From JBBRCE01 sp038205115 (lineage in GTDB: Bacteria > Planctomycetota > Planctomycetia > Pirellulales > JBBRCE01), in the NCBI GenBank assembly GCA_038205115.1, contig JBBRCE010000016.1, positions 33,617 through 97,616 of the forward strand: a stretch of 64,000 nt of DNA. Direction: 5' to 3'. Shown here one piece after another: positions 18,442 to 27,988 of the stretch. How positions within the stretch are numbered: position 1 is the first letter of the stretch; each line of letters begins with the position of its first letter. The position numbers and the translations under genes are program-made. Below the pieces are notes generated by a model. The model saw only the letters and a list, made by a program, of their open reading frames with translations, was not told the DNA's origin and searched no databases.

Positions 18442-19494
18442 ATGCCTACGGACCTGCTACCTTTCGAACAACATTTGCTGCGCGCCTGGCCGGCCGAGCA
18501 TTGGCGGCAGCGGCATCTTCTGCTGGCCGTCTCCGGCGGCGCCGATAGCGTGGCTCTGCTACGGGCAATGCACCGTCTCTGGCAGTTCACGCCTGGCAGC
18601 GGCCGGCTGATTGTGGCGCATTTCAATCATGCTCTGCGAGGTGCTGCGTCCGATGCGGATCAGCAGTTCGTGCAATCGCTGGCCGCCGAGCTGGATTTGC
18701 CGTGCGAAGTCGGCACGCGCGATCCATCGGCTACGTTTGACACCGCCGGCAACGGCCTGGAAGCGGCCGCCCGACAGTTGCGCTATCAATTCATGCGCGC
18801 GACGGCCGAGCAATTGGCAGCCCGCTACCTGGTCACTGCGCATACCGCCGACGATCAAGCGGAGACCGTGCTGCACCACGTGATCCGCGGTTCGGGGCTG
18901 GCGGGGCTGGGCGGAATTCGCCGCGTGCGTACGTTGGGCGCCGTCGTGAGCCTCGTGCGTCCGCTGCTTGGCGTCCGCCGCCAGCAAGTGCTCGACTATT
19001 TGGCTCAACTCAACCAGCCGCACTGTCACGATCTAACCAACAATGATCGCGAGCTGACTCGCAATCGTATTCGCCACGACCTGCTGCCCCGGCTGGCCGC
19101 CGATTTCAGCCCTGGTGTGGTCGATTCGCTACTGCGACTCGGCACGCTGGCCGCCGAGGCGCAAAGCGTGATCGATGGCCTGGTGACTGGCCTGGTCGAG
19201 CGGCACGTGCGATTCGAAATGGAACCGCGCGACGTGCCGCAGCGGGAATTCGCTAATCGAGTATGGATCGATTGCGGGCCGCTGGCCAGCCAACCGCGTT
19301 ATTTGATTCGCGAGCTGCTGGTCGCCATTTGGAAGCGGCAAGCCTGGCCGCGACAGTCGATGGGCTTTGAGCAGTGGGAGTCGCTGGCGGGCATGGTGAT
19401 CGATCGTGCAGCGGCGCCATCCGCACGCGACTTCCCCGGCGCGGTTACCGCGCAGCAAATCGGCGAGCGGCTTTCGCTCGCTCGCCGATTGTGA
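18442..19494 (+). CDS. tilS: tRNA(Ile)-lysidine synthase
   Basis: 350 residues from the ATG at 18442. It converts C34 of the CAU-anticodon tRNA-Ile to lysidine, allowing AUA decoding; the gene is normally essential. The PP-loop ATPase signature LAVSGGADSVALL (Ser 31 to Ser 36) is intact, followed by HFNHALRG, AHTADDQAETVLHH and RNRIRHDLLP, all canonical. The C-terminal substrate-binding domain is short, as in compact TilS forms. An 11-bp inverted repeat (19459-19469 with 19479-19489) lies inside the last codons and might act as a terminator toward the convergent MFS gene. Confidence 0.93.
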   Translation: MPTDLLPFEQHLLRAWPAEHWRQRHLLLAVSGGADSVALLRAMHRLWQFTPGSGRLIVAHFNHALRGAASDADQQFVQSLAAELDLPCEVGTRDPSATFDTAGNGLEAAARQLRYQFMRATAEQLAARYLVTAHTADDQAETVLHHVIRGSGLAGLGGIRRVRTLGAVVSLVRPLLGVRRQQVLDYLAQLNQPHCHDLTNNDRELTRNRIRHDLLPRLAADFSPGVVDSLLRLGTLAAEAQSVIDGLVTGLVERHVRFEMEPRDVPQREFANRVWIDCGPLASQPRYLIRELLVAIWKRQAWPRQSMGFEQWESLAGMVIDRAAAPSARDFPGAVTAQQIGERLSLARRL

Positions 19495-19523
19495 AGGCTT
19501 TGAAAATTCGCGTTGTGACGTGA

Positions 19524-21260
19524 CTAAGCTTCCATCGGCCCGGCGATTCCGCCCGCGGCTTCTTCGTCACCGACGTGCAACGCTTTGTAACCGCCGGTGG
19601 CTTTGAAGTAGATGATCAACAGCAGGTAAAACACCGCCATGGTCATGGGCACGTAGGCGGTTAGCGTCAGCGCCATTTTGCCGCCGTAAATTCCGGCTGC
19701 CGGCACAAAATCATTGTCCTGCTTGGGCAATTCTTTTTTCTCATCTTTGGCAGCTTTGATTTCGTCCTTGGTGTTAATGTGCGTTTTGGCATCATCCCAC
19801 CATTTCACCAGCGCTTCGTGTTCGGCCAACTGCTTGCTGTAGTCAGCTTCTTTTTTCGCGCGGTCGGTGGCCAACATTTCCGTCACTCGGTTGAGTTCTT
19901 TACCGTTATCCTCAAGTGTTCCTACTTTGACGCCGTCCAATCCATTCGACTTGAACGTCAAGAACGATTTCTCTTCCGGTGTGCCGATGCCGCCAACCGT
20001 CGCGGCCGGCGCGCGGGCAACGTATCGCTCGTACGTGTCGTTATTAAGCTGTTCGAGCTTGTGCGTCGCGTAGTAATCTTGCTGAAAGCCAATCGCTGGC
20101 GACCCGAGCATTCCGGCCGATAACATGCCAATGCCACCCATCAGGCCGATCGCCACGGCGCCGCCTTTGGGAAATCGTTCGGATGTGACCGCCAACATCG
20201 TGGGCCAAAGGAAGGTTTTACCGCAAGCATAAACCGTTGCCGCTAAAACGCAGAAGCCGACGGTGGTTGCGTTGCCCAACAACGTTAGTCCCGTCGCGCC
20301 CAAGCAAGCGCTTACGAACAGCAAACCCAACGGCGAAATTTTGTGAACGATGGGTCCGGCCACGAACCGCAGTAGGAACATCAGCAACGACGTGTACGAA
20401 AACAGTATCAGGCCCATCGTCGGGCTGCCCATGATCGACCCGGTGATTTTGCTAATCCACGAATCCGTGCCCAACTCAACGTAGCCGACCAAAGCGTGAA
20501 TGATCAACATGACCAGCATCAGCGGGACGAAAATCGAGCCAATCATTTGCCCCAGCGTCACACCAGCCGTTGCGGCTTCCGATTTGGGGAATTTTTGGCC
20601 GAGTAACATCACTCCATAGATCACAACCGGGATCAGAAACAGTGACATTTGGATTTTCCAATCGACAGCTGCCGATTGCAGCACGCCGTTATCGTCGAAT
20701 TTTTCGGCCATCAGCGCCGAAGCCACGCTCCCCAACACCAGACCTGCCGGCCAGCCCGCATGTAAGATGTTGAGGTAATGCGCCTTGTTCTTGGGGAACA
20801 GCGTGGCGGTCAGCGGATTGACCACCGCTTCACACAGGCCGTTGCCGATCGCAAAAATGAACATGCCCCAGAACAGGCAATTGAACGCAGCAGGTTTGCC
20901 GCCGGCGGCAAAAGCATACGGCGCGGCGTAGGTGACGCCGGCCGATATCAAATGCAAAACAAAGGCCGTAATCATCAACTTGCCGTAACCGATTTTGTCG
21001 GCAATCAGCGAACTTAAAATGATCACGATCCCGAAGCCGGTGAGCCCACCGCCTGTAATTGCGCCCAACTCGGTCATCGTAAAACCGAACTGCCTAGCCC
21101 ACTGGCCTAAAACGCCTGTGCGGACAGAATATCCCACGCCGGCGGCCAGGATGGCCATGAAGCCCGCAAACAACAATCGCTTGGCATTCGGGGCGATGCC
21201 GTCCGAACCGGGCGGATTTTGTGGACTGGAATACGGCTTGACCGGCTTGGCTTGGCTCAT
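19524..21260 (-). CDS. MFS transporter with a large loop before the last membrane segment
   Basis: 578 residues from the ATG at 21260. About twelve hydrophobic segments in the major facilitator pattern; motif-A-like SLIADKIGYGKLM follows segment 2. Between segments 11 and 12 there is an insertion of about 130 residues (from QQDYYATHKLEQL to PKQDNDFVPAAG), hydrophilic and partly coiled-coil-like (LATDRAKKEADYSKQLAEHE). Substrate unknown; it resembles sugar or nucleoside carriers of Planctomycetes only in general layout. No transported-substrate gene lies next to it. Confidence 0.85.
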   Translation of the reverse strand: MSQAKPVKPYSSPQNPPGSDGIAPNAKRLLFAGFMAILAAGVGYSVRTGVLGQWARQFGFTMTELGAITGGGLTGFGIVIILSSLIADKIGYGKLMITAFVLHLISAGVTYAAPYAFAAGGKPAAFNCLFWGMFIFAIGNGLCEAVVNPLTATLFPKNKAHYLNILHAGWPAGLVLGSVASALMAEKFDDNGVLQSAAVDWKIQMSLFLIPVVIYGVMLLGQKFPKSEAATAGVTLGQMIGSIFVPLMLVMLIIHALVGYVELGTDSWISKITGSIMGSPTMGLILFSYTSLLMFLLRFVAGPIVHKISPLGLLFVSACLGATGLTLLGNATTVGFCVLAATVYACGKTFLWPTMLAVTSERFPKGGAVAIGLMGGIGMLSAGMLGSPAIGFQQDYYATHKLEQLNNDTYERYVARAPAATVGGIGTPEEKSFLTFKSNGLDGVKVGTLEDNGKELNRVTEMLATDRAKKEADYSKQLAEHEALVKWWDDAKTHINTKDEIKAAKDEKKELPKQDNDFVPAAGIYGGKMALTLTAYVPMTMAVFYLLLIIYFKATGGYKALHVGDEEAAGGIAGPMEA

Positions 21261-21675
21261 GGCGTTCTGCTCGACAGGGGATGCAACGTGTGTGTGAATA
21301 AACGCGGATAGGTCTGTGTACGAATTGGCGGCCGGAGCGTCACAGCCAGCGGACAAAATTGTTGGGAATTGCCGTCCGCCACCGCCCGGATTTCGAGTAT
21401 ACAAGCCGGCGCTGGGAAGTAAACCACGCAAACTGGGCGTCGCTGGCCATTTTTCCGGCCTAAACCACGCGCCGCGTGCATCCTCGGCAGCCGTTCGCCA
21501 ACCCCTGCCATCCGCAGCACGCGCACCGCTTACGCCGCCGGCTTATTGCGCCGCGCAGGCCACGGCGAGCGTAACGACACTCCGTGTTGCCAACGCCTCC
21601 ACGCAACCTCCGCACGCTGACGTTGACAATTCGAATCCAGCGCCGGTATTGTGAGCGAATTCAGGAGGCAGTCCG

Positions 21676-22272
21676 ATGGTCCACTCGCCGCCCAGAATTG
21701 TGGTACTCGCCGGACCAAACGGTGCTGGCAAATCCACGGCTGCGGCAAAATTGTTATTGGGGCCGCTCGGCGTTGACGAATTCGTAAACGCCGATGCAAT
21801 CGCTGCCGGGCTGTCGGGCTTCGCTCCGGAACGTGTTTCTCTCACGGCTGGGCGAATCATGCTCGCGCGCATGGATGAACTCGCTGCACGTTCGGCCAGC
21901 TTCGCCTTCGAAACCACGCTGGCCAGCCGCTCGTATGCCCCGCGGCTCACCAAGCTCAAAGCCACGGGCTACGAGTTGCACTTGTTGTTCCTTTGGCTAC
22001 CCAGCGCCGAGATGGCCGTCGGCCGTGTCGCTGAGCGAGTTCGCGCGGGAGGCCATCACGTGCCCGAGGCGACGGTTCGCCGCCGATATTCTGGCGGATT
22101 GTTCAACTTGCACACGTTATACTTACCTCTGGTTGATTCTTGGACGATGATCGACAACTCCACACTCTATGGCCCTCTGCAGATCATTGCTTCGAAAATG
22201 CCGAATCGTACGGTCGAATTTCTCTCGCCAGCAAAATGGAACAGAATTCGGATGGACGGCAGGCCTGCATGA
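21676..22272 (+). CDS. Zeta-toxin-like P-loop kinase
   Basis: 198 residues with a perfect AGGAGG 7 nt upstream of the ATG. Walker A is GPNGAGKST (near residue 13), followed by NADAIAAGLS and a conserved FETTLASRSY block, the zeta-toxin/UDP-GlcNAc-kinase-like arrangement; RVAERVRAGGHHVPEATVRRR is the typical arginine-rich lid. Zeta toxins phosphorylate UDP-N-acetylglucosamine and block wall synthesis, but many chromosomal relatives have unknown substrates. It overlaps the next gene in an ATGA junction, which suggests a two-gene module. Confidence 0.85.
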   Translation: MVHSPPRIVVLAGPNGAGKSTAAAKLLLGPLGVDEFVNADAIAAGLSGFAPERVSLTAGRIMLARMDELAARSASFAFETTLASRSYAPRLTKLKATGYELHLLFLWLPSAEMAVGRVAERVRAGGHHVPEATVRRRYSGGLFNLHTLYLPLVDSWTMIDNSTLYGPLQIIASKMPNRTVEFLSPAKWNRIRMDGRPA

Positions 22273-22514
22273 CCGATCAAAATCCCGAGTCCGAACCAAC
22301 TGGCCAGCGCAGCGCCCTCGACTGGGCCATTGAAGCCGCGATGCAGCAGGCGGTCCGCGAGGCCGTCATTCGCCATAAACGGATGGGCTGGCCGATGGTC
22401 ATCTGGCGCGACGAACAAGTCGTTTGGGTGCCTGCCGAGGAATTGGTGATCGACGAGTCCGATCCCATCAATCCCGTCCTCGAACCGCCGCCCATCGACG
22501 ACGCCTCGCGCTGA
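22269..22514 (+). CDS. Small partner protein of the zeta-like kinase (candidate antitoxin)
   Basis: 81 residues from the ATG at 22269, which overlaps the kinase stop by 4 bp. It is mostly charged: a helix ALDWAIEAAMQQAVREAVIRHKRMG, then a short beta-like stretch (PMVIWRDEQVVWVPAEELV). No helix-turn-helix is seen. Strict translational coupling to the kinase suggests a functional pair, and the size fits an antitoxin, but classical epsilon antitoxins precede the toxin. Function is inferred from context only. Confidence 0.72.
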   Translation: MTDQNPESEPTGQRSALDWAIEAAMQQAVREAVIRHKRMGWPMVIWRDEQVVWVPAEELVIDESDPINPVLEPPPIDDASR

Positions 22515-23015
22515 TCCATCGCGCGGGATCGTTACTTTCCGGTCCAGCGTCACGCGGCTATTTTTCAAAAGCGTTTGCGCAACTTCCGCCCAACTCAACC
22601 GAAAACGCCAACGCATCTGTCCTTCGGCTGAATCGATTGCCGACGGCAAGAATGCCACGACGCTCGTCTGCACCTCACCTGACATCTGCAGTCCGAAACC
22701 GACGATGCAACACGTCGTTAAAGCAGAAACCGATGGGTGCTGCTGCCGAGGCAAACCGACGCTGGTGATGACGAAGGGGCATTCGACAACTTCGGCACAC
22801 TGCTTGGCAAGATTCGAATTGAAATGAACGGCATCTTCGCACAACCATTCGCGAATTTTCCGCAGCATGTCGCGGAATAACGGTCGGCCATTGCAGGCGA
22901 TTTGTTTGACGATTCTACAAGAGGCACGTATAACGCAGTTAACAGCCAAGAGGTCTGGCTTTTTTCAGATCGCGGAAGCTTGGTCTTCCCTTGGCTGTTT
23001 TTGAACTCGCGGTGC
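22515..23015. other. Intergenic region with no convincing gene
   Basis: About 500 bp. An open frame on the minus strand runs through it into the antisense of the preceding gene but has no plausible start, ribosome binding site or protein character. Near 22945-23000 an imperfect inverted repeat (outer arms CAGCCAAG/CTTGGCTG on the minus strand) lies just past the PSD1-protein stop and may act as a weak terminator. Confidence 0.35.
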
Positions 23016-26000
23016 TCAATACCGCGTGATCGTTTCTTGCAGGTTCAATACCACGCGGCAAACTTCGCTCCAGGCGGCCCACTCCGCAGCGTCCAGAGTT
23101 TTGACTTCCGGCGAAATGCCTACGTGCAACAGTTTTTCGGCTTCGGCCGGATTCTTGCCGAAGTAGTCGCGCTGACCGGCCAAAAACTTCAGCAGCGACT
23201 GGCGCTCGGCAGGGCGAATTGCCCGCGCATCGGCCAATTCGAATGCCAAATCCAACCGAGCGGCGTCGTCGGATGCTTTGGCTTCGAGCAATCGCCGGGC
23301 AAACACCCGCGAGGCCTCGACGAACGAAGGATCGTTGAGCAGCGTCAACGCCTGTTGCGGCGTGTTGGACACCGTGCGGTTGGCCGTACATTCCTCACGG
23401 GCAGGCGCATCGAAGTTGGCCAACATCGGATGCAGGAACGTCCGCTGCCAATGCATATACACGCCACGGCGGTACTCGCGCGCGTCAGTGTCGGCCACAT
23501 ACCGCCGGTCCGGAAATTGGATATTGGCGTAATAGCCCTCGGGCTGATAGGGCTTGACGCTCGGACCGCCAATTTCCAGGTTCAACAAGCCGGCAATCGA
23601 AAGCGCGTTGTCGCGGACGAATTCCGCTTCCAATCGCCGCGGGTTTTGCGAAGCCAACAGTCGGTTGTTCGGATCGAGTTGGGCAAGTTCGGGCCGCAGA
23701 CTGGAACTCTGCCGATAGGTGTTGGACATGACCATCAGCTTAATCATGTGCTTCACGTCCCAGCCGCTTTCGCGAAATTCCACGGCCAGCCAATCCAGTA
23801 GTTCCGGATGCGAAGGCGGTTCGCCTTGCGCGCCGAGATCGTCAATGACGTTGGTAATGCCATTGCCGAAAAATTGTTTCCAGGTGCGATTCATCGCATT
23901 GCGGGCCGTCAACGGATTTTCCGGCGCACAAATCCACTTGGCCAGATCCAACCGCGTTAGCCGCTGGCCGTTACTCTTGGGTTGCGGCAAGAAGTGCGGC
24001 ACGGCTGGCTCGACAACCTCGCCGCTCTCGTCCTGCCAATTGCCGCGCGGCAACACACGAACGGTCAGCGGCGGCACGGCTTGCGTCACCATTGTGTAGG
24101 CCTGACCGCCACGACACTCGGCCATCGCCTGATGCAACTTCACGTACTGCGCAAACGCGCCGGCGTCGGCGGCCGTCGAACGCTCGAACAACTCGGCTTC
24201 ATCGGCCGATGGCGGACCGTCCGCTTTGATCACCGCACTGGGCGAATGATCGACCGGCGGCGTAGAAGTTTTCTCAGTATTGGCGACAGCTTTTTTGGCG
24301 CTGCCCGGCAGTTGCATGGCGAAGGGCGAAACGGAGACTCGCACCGGCACTGGCGACGCTTCACCGCGGATGATGACTTCCAGCGTCTCGCCCTCGGCCA
24401 GTTGCAGCGGAGGATTGAGCAGCCAGACTGATGTTTGTTTGCCATCGGCATGCTTCAGCGAAGTCAGCCAGCCATCGGTCACGCCGATTGCCTCGATCGT
24501 GCTGGAGTAGCGCGGCTCTTTGAAGTCGGCGTCGGCAAAATAGAAACCGGCCGCGCGGGGTTTGCCTTTGGCAGGCTTGATCGATGCGGCCAACCGAATG
24601 GTCTGACGCGGCAGCGCGGGAACGATTGCGTCCTTGGCTTTGCCATCCGGCACCAATTCCAAACGAATGGCGGCAATTCGCGCTCGCGGCGCGGACAGGT
24701 CCAAACGCAGTTCGTCGCCCTTGGCCGGTTTGAATTTCAAACGCACCACGCCATCGTCGGCCACTTCGGCCTGTTTCTTATTGTTGAGCTTATTGTTTTC
24801 CAAGACGTGCGCGGTGACTTGCGGTTGCAGCCAACCGTCGGCATGTTCCTGCAAAAACGCGCGCATCTCGTGACGCCAGGCGTCGAGCGCCGCGTGCTGC
24901 GTTGGCTCGGCCAACAGTTTGGCGGTGGCCGTCTCAAAGATTTGCTGGGCTTGGCGCTTGAGGCCCGCCAGACGCGATTGCAAGAAGTCGTTGTCGACCT
25001 GAATTTCCGGATAAAACGGGTAATCGTTGTTCACGCCTTTGAGTTCGGCGTTGGGCGTATAACCGTAATCCGCGTAAACGCCCCACTGTTTGACGTCGGC
25101 AAAGAACGCCTGCAGCGAGTAAAAATCGCGGGCAGAAAACGGATCGAACTTGTGATCGTGGCACTCGCAGCAGCCCATCGTCGAACCGAGCCAAGTGGTC
25201 GAAACGGTCCGCACGCGCTCCGCGCCGTACTTGGCCAAATATTCCTTGGGTTGCGCGCCGCCTTCGCGCGTGACCATGTTTAGCCGGTTGAATCCGCTGG
25301 CCACGCGCTGCTCGGGCGTGGCGTTGGGCAGCAAGTCGCCAGCCAGTTGCTCGATGGTAAACTGGTCGAACTGCTTATTGGTATTGAACGCCTTGATGAC
25401 GTAATCGCGATACGGAAAAATCCGCTGGTTCTGATCGCCGTGAAAGCCCACGGTGTCGGTAAAGCGAGCCAGATCGAGCCAACTCACCGCCATCCGCTCA
25501 CCGTAATGCGGCGAAGCCAACAGCCGGTCGACCTGTTTTTCGTAGGCGCTGGGCGTGGTGTCGCTGACGAACGCCGCGACCTCCGCCGGCGTCGGCGGCA
25601 GACCAATCAGATCCAGACTCAGCCGCCGTAGCAGCATCCGCCGATCCGCCTCGGCCGAAGGCTTGATCTTTTGCAATTCCAACTGCTGCAGCACGAAGGC
25701 ATCGATTGGATTCGCCACCCAGGCCGCTTGCTTGACTCGCGGCACACTCGGGCGAACCAGCGGCACATACGCCCAATGCGGTTGATACTCGGCACCTTCG
25801 GCCACCCAGCGACGGAAGATGGCTTTTTGCTTGGCCGAAATCGTTTTGTGGGCGTCCGGCGGAGGCATTCGCTCGCTAGCGTCTTTGCTGAACAGCCGCC
25901 GGATGATTTCGCTCTGGTCCGGTTTGCCGGGCACGATCGGAATTTCGCCGGAGTCGGCCGGTTTAAGCGCCGCCTCACGCAGATCCAATCGCAAGCCAGC

Positions 26001-26171
26001 CTTACGCGCGTTTTTATCGGGCCCATGACAATGAAAGCAAGTGTCCGAAAACGTCGGACGAATATCGCGATTGAACTGCACCGGCGGTTCGGCAGCCAGT
26101 GCCGCGCTACCCAGCAAAACCAGCCAACCACTGCACGCGAGATACTGCCAACAGCGACTCAAATGCGACAT
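23016..26171 (-). CDS. PSD1/DUF1549/DUF1553 planctomycete cytochrome-type protein
   Basis: 1051 residues from the ATG at 26171 (signal peptide ending GSAALA). The N-terminal PSD1 domain contains CFHCH (Cys45, Cys48, His49), the covalent haem c motif, within the usual FNRDIRPTFSDTC...GPDKNARKAGLRLD context. The DUF1549 block follows (WVANPIDAFVLQQLELQ, then AVSWLDLARFTDTVGFHGDQ) and the C-terminal DUF1553 block (PENPLTARNAMNRTWKQFFG to NDPSFVEASR). A carbohydrate-binding-like beta region lies between. Such proteins are exported and massively expanded in Planctomycetes; they are thought to act in redox-linked polysaccharide degradation, but the reaction is unknown. Confidence 0.93.
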   Translation of the reverse strand: MSHLSRCWQYLACSGWLVLLGSAALAAEPPVQFNRDIRPTFSDTCFHCHGPDKNARKAGLRLDLREAALKPADSGEIPIVPGKPDQSEIIRRLFSKDASERMPPPDAHKTISAKQKAIFRRWVAEGAEYQPHWAYVPLVRPSVPRVKQAAWVANPIDAFVLQQLELQKIKPSAEADRRMLLRRLSLDLIGLPPTPAEVAAFVSDTTPSAYEKQVDRLLASPHYGERMAVSWLDLARFTDTVGFHGDQNQRIFPYRDYVIKAFNTNKQFDQFTIEQLAGDLLPNATPEQRVASGFNRLNMVTREGGAQPKEYLAKYGAERVRTVSTTWLGSTMGCCECHDHKFDPFSARDFYSLQAFFADVKQWGVYADYGYTPNAELKGVNNDYPFYPEIQVDNDFLQSRLAGLKRQAQQIFETATAKLLAEPTQHAALDAWRHEMRAFLQEHADGWLQPQVTAHVLENNKLNNKKQAEVADDGVVRLKFKPAKGDELRLDLSAPRARIAAIRLELVPDGKAKDAIVPALPRQTIRLAASIKPAKGKPRAAGFYFADADFKEPRYSSTIEAIGVTDGWLTSLKHADGKQTSVWLLNPPLQLAEGETLEVIIRGEASPVPVRVSVSPFAMQLPGSAKKAVANTEKTSTPPVDHSPSAVIKADGPPSADEAELFERSTAADAGAFAQYVKLHQAMAECRGGQAYTMVTQAVPPLTVRVLPRGNWQDESGEVVEPAVPHFLPQPKSNGQRLTRLDLAKWICAPENPLTARNAMNRTWKQFFGNGITNVIDDLGAQGEPPSHPELLDWLAVEFRESGWDVKHMIKLMVMSNTYRQSSSLRPELAQLDPNNRLLASQNPRRLEAEFVRDNALSIAGLLNLEIGGPSVKPYQPEGYYANIQFPDRRYVADTDAREYRRGVYMHWQRTFLHPMLANFDAPAREECTANRTVSNTPQQALTLLNDPSFVEASRVFARRLLEAKASDDAARLDLAFELADARAIRPAERQSLLKFLAGQRDYFGKNPAEAEKLLHVGISPEVKTLDAAEWAAWSEVCRVVLNLQETITRY

Positions 26172-26338
26172 GCGATGTATGAACCTTGCCTGTGAACGGC
26201 CGATGCGGTTGACGGGCGCAACACGCACGAACCAGCAGGCGTAAAGGTGATTAGCAAATGGACGAAAAAATCGATCAGGCGGGGAGCAGCCTTCGACGCG
26301 AACAGCCAGTCGCCAGCGTCGTAAACCAATCATTGAGT

Positions 26339-26863
26339 TTAATGAACGGGCGGCACGATGTCCAATTCCTGGGCCGCCAGGCAACCGACTGACTTCCGTC
26401 CTAACAGCAAGCTGCCGGCAGCCGAAAGTACCAATAACGCAGCAATACTGCCATCGATCAAGTTGGCTTGCGTGGACGTCACCCGAAAAACGTAGGCGCC
26501 CTTGGAGACAGAAATCAGTCTGGCTCCAAAAAATCGACCAGGCGTGAAGTGACCGACGAGCACAAATTGTCCATTGGCTCGATTACGAAGCAAAATCTCA
26601 GAAACCGGCCAGTCCGGACCAAAGCAGTTGACTGTAATGGCATCTCGAATCTTAAAATCGACAGGTACTGGCTCATTCGGACCATCGCGACACGATGGCG
26701 GATAAGACTCGAACGTGGCCTGGGATTCTATTCTCCGGTCGCGGTCAGGAGCGGCTAACCAAGTCCCTTCGTCCCGCGCGTCGTTAGCCGATGGCAGCCA
26801 CCACCAACAGCCAACGGCGGCCAGCAGTGTGAACCACAGCAAATGTCGGATGGTGAATCGCAT
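26339..26863 (-). CDS. Membrane-anchored planctomycete protein of unknown function
   Basis: 174 residues. The start MRFTIRHLLWFTLLAAVGCWWWL is the stereotyped N-terminal anchor of many planctomycete proteins (MRFTIRDLLWLT-type). The middle is a beta-rich extracytoplasmic region and a second hydrophobic segment lies near the C-terminus (GSIAALLVLSAAGSLLLG). Nothing suggests an enzyme. It lies between the PSD1 gene and the aldo/keto reductase pair on the same strand. Confidence 0.7.
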   Translation of the reverse strand: MRFTIRHLLWFTLLAAVGCWWWLPSANDARDEGTWLAAPDRDRRIESQATFESYPPSCRDGPNEPVPVDFKIRDAITVNCFGPDWPVSEILLRNRANGQFVLVGHFTPGRFFGARLISVSKGAYVFRVTSTQANLIDGSIAALLVLSAAGSLLLGRKSVGCLAAQELDIVPPVH

Positions 26864-26890
26864 GCCGCCGATTATAACCGACGGCGCAGG

Positions 26891-27940
26891 TTACAACGGC
26901 ACGTCTTTCATGCTCGGAAAACCGTGCTGCTTGCGGCCCACATCGCCGTCGTACTTGGCCGAAGACTTATAAAGCTCCAGATGGCCGTCACCGGCCGCCG
27001 CCTGGCAGCGCTTTCGCAGACCGACCATCTCGTCGGCCGAATACGGTTTAAACCCACGGGCAATCGCTAAATTCTGCCGCAGCACGGCCAACGAATCGAT
27101 GCCGCTGATGGTGGTGGTGACGCCCGGAACGCTCATTGCATAGCGTAGCGCCTCGTCGACGCTGAGCACGCCGTGCAAGACCGATTGGCCGTCGCCGCCG
27201 AGACTTTTCATGCCGAGCGCCGCGATGCCGCGTTTGCTCAACTCTGGCAGCACTTTTTGCTCGAAGCTACGAAACGTGCCATCCAGCGGATTGAGCGGCA
27301 TCTGCACCGCGTCGAACGGAAAATCGTGGGCGAGCATCTTCAGATGAATTTCGGGCCGCTTGTGACCGGTGAAACCCACATAGCGCACTTTCCCCTGCTT
27401 TTTGGCTTGCTCGAGCGCTTCGATCACGCCGCCAGTTTTGAAGTGCAAGGCGGGATCGTTGTCGTAAACCACTTCGTGAACTTGCCACAGGTCGAGATGA
27501 TCGGTCTGCAGGCGCTTGAGCGATTCTTCGAGCTGTTGCATGGCCACCTGCTTGTCGCGACCGTGCGTGCAGACCTTGGTCATCAAAAAAACTTTGTCGC
27601 GTTTGCCCCGCAGCGCTTCGCCCATCCACTCTTCGCTGCGATGTTCGTGATATTCCCAGGCGTTGTCGAAAAAATTCACGCCGGCGTCAATGGCTTCGGC
27701 CACCATTTCGCTAGCCAACTTAGACGATTCGAACATCGCCAAATGAAATCCACCGATGCCGATGATCGAAACCTGATCGTCGTGCTTGCCGAATTTGCGA
27801 CGCGGAATAGGCGTTGGGATGGAGGTGCTATCGGCGGCGGACGTCGGCGTAGCCAGCGACGTCGCGACCGAAGCGCCGGCCACGACCGCGCCCGTCTGAT
27901 GCAGAAAGCGGCGACGCTGCGGATCGAATTCGGGTTGCAT
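26891..27940 (-). CDS. Tat-exported aldo/keto reductase
   Basis: 349 residues from the ATG at 27940. The N-terminus DPQRRRFLHQTGAVVAGASV is a twin-arginine signal, so the enzyme is exported folded with its cofactor. The AKR barrel shows the catalytic tetrad: Asp and Tyr in FFDNAWEYHEH, Lys in LMTKVCTHG and His in LWQVHEV. It should reduce carbonyls with NAD(P)H; the natural substrate is unknown. It lies 48 bp downstream of a paralogue of similar length, so the pair arose by tandem duplication. Confidence 0.9.
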   Translation of the reverse strand: MQPEFDPQRRRFLHQTGAVVAGASVATSLATPTSAADSTSIPTPIPRRKFGKHDDQVSIIGIGGFHLAMFESSKLASEMVAEAIDAGVNFFDNAWEYHEHRSEEWMGEALRGKRDKVFLMTKVCTHGRDKQVAMQQLEESLKRLQTDHLDLWQVHEVVYDNDPALHFKTGGVIEALEQAKKQGKVRYVGFTGHKRPEIHLKMLAHDFPFDAVQMPLNPLDGTFRSFEQKVLPELSKRGIAALGMKSLGGDGQSVLHGVLSVDEALRYAMSVPGVTTTISGIDSLAVLRQNLAIARGFKPYSADEMVGLRKRCQAAAGDGHLELYKSSAKYDGDVGRKQHGFPSMKDVPL

Positions 27941-27988
27941 GAACGGACCTGCTGTTTGCGAGAAGAGTGATTGCGGTGGCCCGACCAA

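Noticed and set aside
22167..22949. 260-codon minus-strand frame
   Set aside because: Half is antisense of the zeta-partner gene; no start signal and low protein character.
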